Shown: positions 17,431 through 24,397 of the stretch, one piece after another
How positions within the stretch are numbered: the first letter of the stretch is position 1
Layout: each line of letters opens with the position of its first letter
Source: Lachnospiraceae bacterium
GTDB lineage: Bacteria; Bacillota; Clostridia; Lachnospirales; Lachnospiraceae
Reading direction: 5' to 3'
Length of the DNA: 46,778 bases
Assembly: GCA_024682835.1 (NCBI GenBank)
Contig: JAIKYU010000031.1
Coordinates: forward strand, 1 to 46,778
The notes under the pieces: model-generated
Databases searched by the model: none
What the model was told of the DNA's origin: nothing
The model's input: the letters and a program-made list of their open reading frames with translations, nothing else
Position numbers and translations under genes: made by a program

Positions 17431-18555
17431 CTAGTTTCTGTAACGCAGTCTTCGATAATAATATAACAATCGATATTTTATAAAGAACAGCATCGGCGAC
17501 TTCATCAGCAGAGCCATAAACCCCTTTTCTTCCGCATCGATGCGCTCCCGGTAGTAGCGGTTATCCTGGAAATCAGGGAAGCACGCATGCATTTCCTTTG
17601 CCAGCCGCTTTGCAAAGGCGAAAACCGTCTCCCCGCTCGCGAAGGTCCGCGTGCGCAGACTGCCTGCCGCCTTTTTTCCGTCCCGGTACACGGCCATGGC
17701 CGAGAAGAGCGTGTTGCGGAAAAAGAGATTGGTAAAAAGAAATTCGATCTCCGGGCGGTAGCGTTCCAGGTAATTTCCTTCCCGGGCGGCGGCGAGCATC
17801 AGACGTCCGGCCTCCAGGCGGTCATTGAGATGGCGCTCCGAGAGGGTATGTACGGTGGAAGCGTCGTGCTGAAGATAGAAATACAGAGCTTCCGGTATAT
17901 AGGCAAAACACGTCGCCCTGAGCATCCAGGTGTTGGCGACCGCATTGTCCTCATAGAAAATCCGCTCCGGAAACGTACCGCTGTTTTCCTGATCCGACGG
18001 GCGCTCATTGCCGAAAATGATGCTTCTCCGGTAGATCTTGGTCACGAGGCTCCCGGAGTCTAATAATAACAGCCGATATTTATTGTCATCCAGCACACCG
18101 GTCTGTTCGGGTGTGTTGTTCGGCACCCGTTCGCCGGGCGTCATGGTGTGTTGGTAGACGAGGGAATAGTCGCAGCCGACCATATCGGCGCCGGTTTTGC
18201 CGGCGGTATCCAGCAGGCGTTCATAGTAATCCGGCGTCACCCAGTCGTCCGCATCGATGAATCCGATCCATGCGCCGCGGGCTGCTGCCAGACCGAGGTT
18301 TTTGGCACCGCCCTGACAGCGGTTTTCCGGGGATGCAATCACATGCACCAGCTCCGGATAGCGCCGCTCGTAATCCTTGAGGATCTCCAGGGAATCATCT
18401 GTAGAGCAGTCGTCCACCGCAATGATCTCCATTGCGCCGGGAGTCTTTGCGGCCACAGTCTGCCCGACCAGGCTGTCCATACACCACTTCAGCCGGTCCT
18501 CTGCCGCCATGTTGTACACAGGAACAATGACGCTGATCTCCGCACTCGCACCCAT
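17431..18555 (-). CDS. family 2 glycosyltransferase, first gene of the glycan operon
   Basis: A 374-residue GT-A enzyme. ISVIVPVYNM (about 8-17), MEIIAVDDCSTDDSLEIL (nucleotide-binding DD, about 42-60), GGAKNLGLAAARGAWIGFIDADDW (the DxD-type metal site, about 80-105) and FYEDNAVANTWML (about 200) are all present. The C-terminal third is helical and basic (FFIKYRLLYYYRRLRYRN at the very end), which suits membrane-surface association. The ATG at 18555 lacks an obvious Shine-Dalgarno sequence. It lies about 40 bases below the start point predicted from the promoter at 18602-18630. Motif copies at 17463 and 18066 code for KYRLL twice, in the other codon phase from those in the membrane-protein genes. 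Confidence 0.88.
   Translation of the reverse strand: MGASAEISVIVPVYNMAAEDRLKWCMDSLVGQTVAAKTPGAMEIIAVDDCSTDDSLEILKDYERRYPELVHVIASPENRCQGGAKNLGLAAARGAWIGFIDADDWVTPDYYERLLDTAGKTGADMVGCDYSLVYQHTMTPGERVPNNTPEQTGVLDDNKYRLLLLDSGSLVTKIYRRSIIFGNERPSDQENSGTFPERIFYEDNAVANTWMLRATCFAYIPEALYFYLQHDASTVHTLSERHLNDRLEAGRLMLAAAREGNYLERYRPEIEFLFTNLFFRNTLFSAMAVYRDGKKAAGSLRTRTFASGETVFAFAKRLAKEMHACFPDFQDNRYYRERIDAEEKGFMALLMKSPMLFFIKYRLLYYYRRLRYRN
17463..17476 (+). repeat. dispersed motif copy: ATAAC-AATC-GATAT
   Basis: A perfect match near the 3' end of the GT2 gene. It is coded as KYRLL on the minus strand, with the box at codon position 3. Confidence 0.65.
18066..18079 (+). repeat. dispersed motif copy: ATAAC-AGCC-GATAT
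   Basis: A perfect match in the middle of the GT2 gene. It is coded as KYRLL on the minus strand, with the box at codon position 3. Confidence 0.65.
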
Positions 18556-18568
18556 GGATTCAGTCTAT

Positions 18569-18604
18569 ACTCGTGTTTGAAACTGGTTGCCGTTTCCAAC
18601 GAGT
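18569..18604. promoter_or_regulatory. interrupted palindrome overlapping the glycan-operon promoter (possible operator or leader hairpin)
   Basis: The outer arms ACTCGT (18569-18574) and ACGAGT (18599-18604) and the inner arms GAAAC (18579-18583) and GTTTC (18592-18596) are reverse complements. The right arm runs into the -10 box of the leftward promoter. It could be a repressor site, or, as RNA, a hairpin at the 5' end of the message. Confidence 0.5.
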
Positions 18605-18630
18605 ATATCACGGATTTTGGGAGATCGCAA
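18602..18630 (-). promoter_or_regulatory. promoter of the glycan operon
   Basis: On the minus strand TTGCGA (18625-18630), a 17-bp spacer and TATACT (18602-18607) form a good sigma-A promoter. The predicted start is near 18595, leaving a leader of about 40 nt before the GT2 ATG at 18555. Confidence 0.65.
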
Positions 18631-18642
18631 TGAACGGGGAAT

Positions 18643-18846
18643 CTATCTTCCGTAGGTGGTATAAAAATCCCGCAATGCGGTCTCGGGATCCGTGGGCTCA
18701 TACTGAGCGGCACTCGTACCGAACGCATCCTTTCTGTCACACTTCTTGGCGGGCCGCGTATTCTTTTTGCGCTGGTCCTTTCGCGGCAGATAATTGTCCG
18801 GCATCATCCCGGCCATCATAACGGGAGTAATCATCAATGTATTCAT
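18643..18846 (-). CDS. small protein of unknown function (67 residues)
   Basis: An ATG at 18846 with a strong Shine-Dalgarno sequence (GAGGTGG, 18850-18856) opens a 67-residue ORF. A short methionine-rich hydrophobic start (MNTLMITPVMMAGMMP) is followed by a very basic stretch (RKDQRKKNTRPAKKCDRK) and an acidic/polar tail ending DFYTTYGR. I recognise no family. It lies between the glycan-operon promoter and the divergent sugar-importer genes. It is preceded by a two-codon upstream ORF with its own ribosome site. It could be a regulatory or membrane-associated microprotein. Coding status rests on the ribosome site and composition only. Confidence 0.5.
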   Translation of the reverse strand: MNTLMITPVMMAGMMPDNYLPRKDQRKKNTRPAKKCDRKDAFGTSAAQYEPTDPETALRDFYTTYGR

Positions 18847-18868
18847 GATCCACCTCGCTCTCTGTCTG

Positions 18869-18877
18869 CTATCGCAT
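18869..18877 (-). other. two-codon upstream ORF (ATG CGA TAG)
   Basis: AAAGGAGT (18884-18891) lies six bases before ATG-CGA-TAG, an ideal ribosome site in front of a minimal ORF. It lies 22 bases upstream of the 67-residue ORF on the same strand. It could control translation of that gene by ribosome loading and termination. Confidence 0.35.
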
Positions 18878-18999
18878 AGGCTGACTCCTTTCCTTTCATT
18901 ATTTGTATCGGCGGAAAAACGAAAATCTTTAGACGAGCAAGCTCGCACACTGGTTGATCCTTAGATCGACTGTGAATAGTAACCTCTCATATCTTACAT

Positions 19000-19028
19000 T
19001 TGGCTTGCGTCCTTCCGGTGATTATGCT
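19000..19028 (+). promoter_or_regulatory. promoter of the sugar-importer operon, giving a near-leaderless message
   Basis: TTGGCT (19000-19005), a 17-bp spacer and TATGCT (19023-19028). Initiation six to eight bases downstream falls near 19035, only about six bases before the ATG at 19041. No Shine-Dalgarno sequence is present. Confidence 0.5.
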
Positions 19029-19040
19029 ACAAATATAACC

Positions 19041-20177
19041 ATGAAAGTCGTATTTGATCATGTAACCAAAAAATTCCCCGGCAGAGGGAAGGCGAAGGGG
19101 ACCGAAGTCATCGCTGTGGATGACTTTTCTTTTGAGATCCCTGACGGAAAGCTGATCGGACTGCTCGGTCCTTCCGGCTGCGGAAAGAGCACCGCGCTGA
19201 ATCTTCTGTGCGGACTGCTGGCTCCCACAGAGGGGCGGATTCTGTTCGGTGAAGAGGATGTGACGGACATTCCGCCCGAAAAGCGCGGAGTGGGCATGGT
19301 TTTTCAGAATTATGCCCTTTATCCGCATCTGACGGTTGAACAGAATATCCTGTTTCCGCTTCAGAATCTCAAGGGAGCGGAGCGCCCCACGAAGGAGGAG
19401 ATGCTCGCCAAGGCGCGGGAAGCAGCTGCTCTTGTGCAAATCGATTCTCTGATGGACAGACGGCCCTCGGAGCTGTCCGGCGGGCAGCAGCAGCGCGTGG
19501 CCATTGCGCGTGCACTTGTCAAACTGCCCCGGGTGCTGCTGCTGGACGAGCCGCTCTCCAATCTGGATGCGAGACTCCGCCTGCAGACCAGGGAGGAGAT
19601 CCGCCGGATTCAGCTGGCGACAGGGGTGACGACCATCTTTGTCACGCACGATCAGGAGGAGGCCATGAGCATCTCTGATCTGATCGTCGTCATGAAGGAC
19701 GGAAAAGTGCAGCAGATCGGAAAGCCGCAGGAGGTTTACGACGATCCGTCCAATCTTTTTGTTGCACAGTTTCTCGGAACACCGCCCATCAATGTCTTTC
19801 AGGGCCGGATTGAGAACGGCAGGCTTCTCATAGGGGATGAGGCGGTGCTCACCTGGTCGCAGGCGGCGCAGCCCGACGATCAGCATACGGATGCCGCGGC
19901 GGCGATTCCCATCACGGTTGCGGTGCGTCCGGAGGGCTTTATCGTTGATTCGGACGGACCCTTTTCCTGTGCCCTTCGCTCCGTGGAGGTGATGGGCAGG
20001 GATGTCAGCGTGGTCTGCGCCCACCCGGCACTCACAAGCGCTCCGCTTGTCCGGGCGGTCATCGATGCGGACGAACAGCCCGCACGGGATGACGAAACCG
20101 TGCATTTTTCGCTGAAGCCGCATAAGGTGCTGCTGTTTGATGCGCAGACAGGAGACCGGCTGCGTACCGGCTGGTAG
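19041..20177 (+). CDS. sugar ABC transporter ATPase (MsmX/UgpC/MalK-like)
   Basis: A 378-residue ATPase energising a CUT1 carbohydrate importer. Walker A is GPSGCGKST (43-51), the Q-loop MVFQNYALYPHL, the signature LSGGQQQRVAIARAL (about 145), Walker B VLLLDEPLSNLD (about 165) and the switch THDQEEAMSISD. The C-terminal 130 residues form the TOBE/MalK-type regulatory domain (VAVRPEGFIV). The start is the ATG at 19041 (MKVVFDHVTKKF). In-frame codons upstream to 18954 need a TTG start and do not resemble the family. No Shine-Dalgarno sequence precedes it. It is the first gene of an operon with two permeases and a binding protein; the next gene starts eight bases downstream. Confidence 0.93.
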   Translation: MKVVFDHVTKKFPGRGKAKGTEVIAVDDFSFEIPDGKLIGLLGPSGCGKSTALNLLCGLLAPTEGRILFGEEDVTDIPPEKRGVGMVFQNYALYPHLTVEQNILFPLQNLKGAERPTKEEMLAKAREAAALVQIDSLMDRRPSELSGGQQQRVAIARALVKLPRVLLLDEPLSNLDARLRLQTREEIRRIQLATGVTTIFVTHDQEEAMSISDLIVVMKDGKVQQIGKPQEVYDDPSNLFVAQFLGTPPINVFQGRIENGRLLIGDEAVLTWSQAAQPDDQHTDAAAAIPITVAVRPEGFIVDSDGPFSCALRSVEVMGRDVSVVCAHPALTSAPLVRAVIDADEQPARDDETVHFSLKPHKVLLFDAQTGDRLRTGW

Positions 20178-20185
20178 GGTTTGAT

Positions 20186-21079
20186 ATGGAGCACAGGAGT
20201 CCGAAGGGGTTTCTCTATCTGCTGCCGGCAGCGCTGTTTCTCGGCGTTTTTCTGATCTATCCGCTGGTGGATGTGTTTGTCTACTCCTTTGAGGAGAGCT
20301 ACAATTTTGCCTCCCAGACCTGGCGCGGGATCGGCCTTTACAACTACCGTCACGTGCTGCGCGATCCGTATTTTATACAGGCGTTGAAAAACACGCTGCT
20401 TCTGGTTGGCATCACGGTACCTGTATCCACGGGCTTTGCTTTGCTCCTTTCGGTGGCGCTTTTTTCCCTGCCCCGATTCCGAGAGCTGTTCCAGACCATC
20501 TTTTTCCTGCCCTATGTGACCAACACGCTGGCCGTCGGTCTGGTTTTTATGATTCTCTTTCAGAAAACCCCTTATTCCGACGGTTTGATGAATCTGCTCC
20601 TGGGACTGTTCGGCTTCACGCCTGTGGACTTCATCGACGGTCCTTACGCCGCCAAGATGTTTGTCCTGTCCTTTTACACGATCTGGATCGTGCTGCCGTT
20701 CAAGATCCTGATCCTGACCAGCGCGCTGGCCGGTGTGGACGAGCAGCTGTACAAGGCGGCCCGGATTGACGGCACCTCACGTGCGCGCATATTTTTCCGC
20801 ATCACGCTGCCCATGATTTCCCCGATGGTCTTTTATCTTGTTATTACCGGCTTCATCGGCGCCTTTAAGGCATACAGTGACGCGGTGGCCATCTTCGGCG
20901 TCAACCTGAATGCGGCGGGGATGAACACCATTGTCGGCTATGTCTATGATATGCTCTACGGCGACAGCGGCGGCTTTCCGTCCTACGCGTCCGCTGCCGC
21001 GATTCTGCTGTTCATCATCATCCTTACGATCACGGTGATTAATCTCCTGGTCGGCAGAAAGCGTGCCTGGCGTGGTTAA
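20186..21079 (+). CDS. sugar ABC transporter permease 1 (UgpA/MalF-like)
   Basis: A 297-residue inner-membrane permease with six helices (FLYLLPAALFLGVFLIYPLVDVFVYSF is the first). The cytoplasmic EAA loop that docks the ATPase reads LAGVDEQLYKAARIDGTSRARIFFRITLPMISP (about 185-217), a textbook CUT1 form. NTLLLVGITVPVSTGFALLLSVAL is the conserved core helix pair. It pairs with the following permease, with which it overlaps by 17 bases, and with the ATPase just upstream. The sugar is not readable from sequence; the MalQ downstream suggests an alpha-glucan or other oligosaccharide. Confidence 0.92.
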   Translation: MEHRSPKGFLYLLPAALFLGVFLIYPLVDVFVYSFEESYNFASQTWRGIGLYNYRHVLRDPYFIQALKNTLLLVGITVPVSTGFALLLSVALFSLPRFRELFQTIFFLPYVTNTLAVGLVFMILFQKTPYSDGLMNLLLGLFGFTPVDFIDGPYAAKMFVLSFYTIWIVLPFKILILTSALAGVDEQLYKAARIDGTSRARIFFRITLPMISPMVFYLVITGFIGAFKAYSDAVAIFGVNLNAAGMNTIVGYVYDMLYGDSGGFPSYASAAAILLFIIILTITVINLLVGRKRAWRG

Positions 21080-21905
21080 GGAGCGGATACTGAAAATCCT
21101 GACGTGGGCGCTGCTCGTTTTCTGGGCAGTGATGGTGCTTTTCCCGTTCTACTGGATGGTTCTGACATCTGTCAAGGGCTACGGCGCCTATAATGCGGAA
21201 TACATCCCGACGTTTTTTACCACACAGCCTACGCTTCAAAACTACGCGGAGGCCTTCACGGCGGTGCCGCTGGCGCGCTATTTTCTGAATACGCTGCTGT
21301 TCACCCTGGTGACGACCGCCGCCATGCTGGCTGTCATCACGCTGGCAGCCTTCGCCTTCGCCAGACTGGAATTCCCGGGCAAAAATCTGATCTTTCTTGT
21401 GTTTCTGTCCCTCATGATGATTCCGGGCGAGCTGGTGGTCATCACCAATTTTGTCACCATCACCAATGCGGGTCTCAGAAACAGCTACGCCGGTCTGATC
21501 CTTCCGTCCGTCACCTCGGTTTTTTACATCTACCTTCTTAAGGAGAATTTTGAGCAGATACCGGACAATCTGTACTATGCGGCCAAGGTGGACGGCACCT
21601 CGGATCTGAAATACCTGTTCCGCGTGCTCTGTCCGATCTGCAGGCCGACCCTGGTGACAGTCACGATCCTGAAGGTGATCGAATGCTGGAATTCCTATGT
21701 CTGGCCGCGTCTGATCACGGATGATCCGAATTACTTCCTGGTTTCCAACGGGATTCAGGAGATCCGCGAAAACGGCTTCGGCCGGGAGAATATCCCCGCC
21801 ATGATGGCGGCTGTCGTGGTGATCTCGCTGCCGCTCATCATTCTGTTCCTGGTATTCAGAAAGAAGATCATGGAGGGCGTTGCAAGAGGAGGGCTGAAGG
21901 GATGA
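21063..21905 (+). CDS. sugar ABC transporter permease 2 (UgpE/MalG-like)
   Basis: A 280-residue permease partner starting at a GTG (21063) inside the end of the first permease gene. Six helices begin with ILTWALLVFWAVMVLFPFYWMVLTSVKG. The EAA loop reads IPDNLYYAAKVDGTSDLKYLFRVLCPICRPTL (about 165-197). FARLEFPGKNLIFLVFLSLMMIPGEL is the usual core of the MalG-like group. No strong Shine-Dalgarno sequence is seen before the GTG, so translation is probably coupled to the upstream gene. The stop overlaps the next start by four bases (ATGA). Confidence 0.92.
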   Translation: MPGVVKERILKILTWALLVFWAVMVLFPFYWMVLTSVKGYGAYNAEYIPTFFTTQPTLQNYAEAFTAVPLARYFLNTLLFTLVTTAAMLAVITLAAFAFARLEFPGKNLIFLVFLSLMMIPGELVVITNFVTITNAGLRNSYAGLILPSVTSVFYIYLLKENFEQIPDNLYYAAKVDGTSDLKYLFRVLCPICRPTLVTVTILKVIECWNSYVWPRLITDDPNYFLVSNGIQEIRENGFGRENIPAMMAAVVVISLPLIILFLVFRKKIMEGVARGGLKG

Positions 21906-23497
21906 GGATCAGCGGACTCCTGCGCCGGTGTGCGGCGGCGGCTCTCATCGCATTGCTTCTTCCGGTTCTTGCCGCCTGTCACGGAAGCAGACAGACAGCG
22001 TCCTTTGCCGTGCCGGACGAGGTGCAGCTCGACAGACCGTTTGAGATCACCTTCTGGGCGAAAAATGACACCAACAAGACGCAGACCGAGATCTATCAGC
22101 GGGCGATTGCGGATTTTGAATCAAACTATCCGAACATACATGTCAATCTCCGGCTGTACACGGATTACGGAAAAATCTACAACGATGTCATCACCAACAT
22201 TCAGACGGGCACAACCCCGGACGTCTGTATCACCTATCCCGACCATATTGCCACCTATATGAGCGGTGCGGGCGTAGTGGTGCCGCTCACCGGTCTGATT
22301 GAGGATCCCCGCTGGGGACTGGGGGGAAGCGAGGTGCGTTTTGATGCGCCCCGGGAGGGGGAGATCATTCCTGAGTATCTGGAGGAATGCCGCATCGGCG
22401 GCGAACTCTATGCATTGCCGTATATGCGCTCCTCCGAGGCGTGCTATGTCAACCGGACCATGGTGGAGCAGCTGGGCTTCCGGCTTCCCGAGGACATGCT
22501 GACCTGGGATTTTATATGGGAGGTGGCTGACGCGGCGGCGGCAACCCGGGATACCGACGGGGTCTACCGTATCAACAACCAGCGGGTGCTGCTTCCCTTC
22601 CTGTACAAATCCACGGACAACATGATGATTCAGTATCTGAAGCAGGCGGATGCCCCCTATGCCGGAGAAAACGGGGAGGTGCTTCTGTTCGGCGAAGAGA
22701 CCAAGGGCTTTTTGCGGACGATTGCGGAACACACCGGACGGGAGGCCTTCTCCACCTTCAAGATTTCCGGCTATCCGGCCAATTTCCTGAATGCGGGACA
22801 GTGTCTGTTTGCCGTCGATTCCACCGCCGGCTCAACCTGGATGGGAAGCGACGCGCCGCTGGTGGATATCAGCCCGGATCGCCTTGTGCAGTTTGAAACC
22901 GCGGTGTATCCCGTGCCGCAGATCGATCCCGGGAACCCGAGGATGATCTCCCAGGGTCCGTCCATATGCCTCTTCAACAAACCGGATCCGGAACAGGTCA
23001 TCGCCTCCTGGCTCTTTATGCAGTACCTTCTGACCAATGATGTCCAGATCGCCTATGCCGGGACGGAAGGGTATGTGCCTGTCACCTCCAAGGCGCGGGC
23101 AGACAGCAGATATCTCGATTATCTGGCACGTGCGGGGGAGGACAACAGGGAGCACTATGCGGTCAAAATCGCGGCCACCAGACTCGTTCTCGATCATACG
23201 GCCGACACCTTCATCACCCCCGTGTTCAACGGATCCGCTTCCCTCCGTGATGCCTCCGGCTTTCTTGTTGAGAGCACCGTCAAGGCGGTGCGCAGAAAGC
23301 AGGCTGTGGACGATGACTGGTTTACGAAGCTCTACGGGGACACCCGGTCATTGTACCGGCTGGACAGCCTGACCGGCGTCTCCGACTCCGTCGAGACACC
23401 GCTTCCGGCGGTAAGCGCCGGCCTTCTCATCACCCTTGCCCTCACCTGGCTTTTCATTCTGCTGTACCTTTTGCTGCAGAAAATGCGAAAAACTTGA
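21902..23497 (+). CDS. sugar-binding lipoprotein of the CUT1 importer, with an added C-terminal membrane helix
   Basis: A 531-residue extracellular solute-binding protein (family 1-like). The signal peptide ends in a lipobox LPVLAAC (Cys about 26). The mature protein has the family elements EITFWAKNDTNKTQTEIYQRAIADFESNYPNI and TPDVCITYPDHIATYM, then ALPYMRSSEACYVNRTMVEQLGF and a closing YVPVTSKA region. The last 30 residues form a hydrophobic helix (SAGLLITLALTWLFILLYLLLQ) followed by the basic KMRKT. The protein thus seems anchored twice, by lipid and by a membrane helix. A GGAGG lies ten bases before the ATG. Confidence 0.9.
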   Translation: MRISGLLRRCAAAALIALLLPVLAACHGSRQTASFAVPDEVQLDRPFEITFWAKNDTNKTQTEIYQRAIADFESNYPNIHVNLRLYTDYGKIYNDVITNIQTGTTPDVCITYPDHIATYMSGAGVVVPLTGLIEDPRWGLGGSEVRFDAPREGEIIPEYLEECRIGGELYALPYMRSSEACYVNRTMVEQLGFRLPEDMLTWDFIWEVADAAAATRDTDGVYRINNQRVLLPFLYKSTDNMMIQYLKQADAPYAGENGEVLLFGEETKGFLRTIAEHTGREAFSTFKISGYPANFLNAGQCLFAVDSTAGSTWMGSDAPLVDISPDRLVQFETAVYPVPQIDPGNPRMISQGPSICLFNKPDPEQVIASWLFMQYLLTNDVQIAYAGTEGYVPVTSKARADSRYLDYLARAGEDNREHYAVKIAATRLVLDHTADTFITPVFNGSASLRDASGFLVESTVKAVRRKQAVDDDWFTKLYGDTRSLYRLDSLTGVSDSVETPLPAVSAGLLITLALTWLFILLYLLLQKMRKT

Positions 23498-23521
23498 CGG
23501 ATTTTCCTTTTTCGCTATAAT
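23494..23521 (+). promoter_or_regulatory. promoter for the OB-fold lipoprotein and malQ
   Basis: TTGACG (23494-23499) overlaps the stop of the binding-protein gene. After 16 bp comes a consensus TATAAT (23516-23521). The leader of about 120 nt contains a direct repeat of GGTATCC and a small hairpin TATGGG-N5-CCCATA (23610-23626) just before the ribosome site. Confidence 0.65.
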
Positions 23522-23647
23522 TGCATTGTTGGTATCCGCGGTATCCGTTTACTGTCTGGGCATCTCAAGCGCACACGCAGGAACGGATGGTTTTTGTTGA
23601 TGCGGTTTCTATGGGGAATTCCCATACAAAAAGAGGAGAATGAAATC

Positions 23648-24397
23648 ATGAAGAAACAGATCGCAGTCATGGCTGTCGCCGCACTTACACTTTCGCTTGC
23701 GGCGTGCGGCAAACAGGCACAGCAGGCACCGGCGGACACACCCGCAACATTCGAGGATGTCAAGGGAGAGGGTGTGATGACCCATGCGGAATATCTTGCC
23801 GCAGCGGTCGAGGATGCCGTTACCGTCGAGACCTATGTACAGGGCAAACAGTCCTGGTGGGACAATAAGGCCACGCTGTACACGCAGGATCAGGACGGCG
23901 CGTATTTCATTTATGACGCAGCCTGCTCCGAGGAGGATTATGCCAAGCTTACGCCCGGCACCAAGATCAAGGTGACCGGCTATAAGGCGGAATGGAACGG
24001 AGAGATCGAGATCATCGACGGACAGATCGAGATTGAGAGCGGCAATTACGTGGCACCCGCTCTGGACGCCACAAGTCTGTTGGGCACCGATTCCCTGGCC
24101 GATCATCAGAATGAATTCGTTTCCTTCACAGGCCTTACGGTTGAGGACAAAGGAGACGGCCAGGCGTTTTACTACAACTGGGACAACTCCGGCACCAAGG
24201 GCGACGATCTCTACTTTGATGTTTCTACAGGCGGAAAGACCTATTCCTTCACCGTGGAATCCTACCTGACCGATCAGGACAGCAGTGTCTACAAGACGGT
24301 CGAAGGTCTGAAAATCGGCGACACCATCGACTGCAAGGGCTTTTTGTACTGGTATGAGGGCGCAAACCCGCATATCACCGAGGTGGTTGTGAAATGA
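23648..24397 (+). CDS. OB-fold-like lipoprotein of unknown function
   Basis: A 249-residue exported lipoprotein. The signal peptide MKKQIAVMAVAALTLSLAAC ends in a clear lipobox (Cys 20). The mature part reads as two OB-fold-like beta segments: VTVETYVQGKQSWWDNKATLYTQDQDGAYFIYD...TPGTKIKVTGYKAEWNGEIEIID, then NEFVSFTGLTVEDKG...KIGDTIDCKGFLYWYEGANPHIT. Both resemble nucleic-acid or ligand-binding OB domains found in surface proteins of clostridia. The ATG at 23648 has GAGGAGA upstream. It overlaps malQ by four bases. The function is unknown; a role next to the sugar importer is possible. Confidence 0.75.
   Translation: MKKQIAVMAVAALTLSLAACGKQAQQAPADTPATFEDVKGEGVMTHAEYLAAAVEDAVTVETYVQGKQSWWDNKATLYTQDQDGAYFIYDAACSEEDYAKLTPGTKIKVTGYKAEWNGEIEIIDGQIEIESGNYVAPALDATSLLGTDSLADHQNEFVSFTGLTVEDKGDGQAFYYNWDNSGTKGDDLYFDVSTGGKTYSFTVESYLTDQDSSVYKTVEGLKIGDTIDCKGFLYWYEGANPHITEVVVK

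Noticed and set aside
20828..20850. ATAAC half-site on the minus strand in permease 1
   Set aside because: Only one half-site matches; the partner reads TAAAA.
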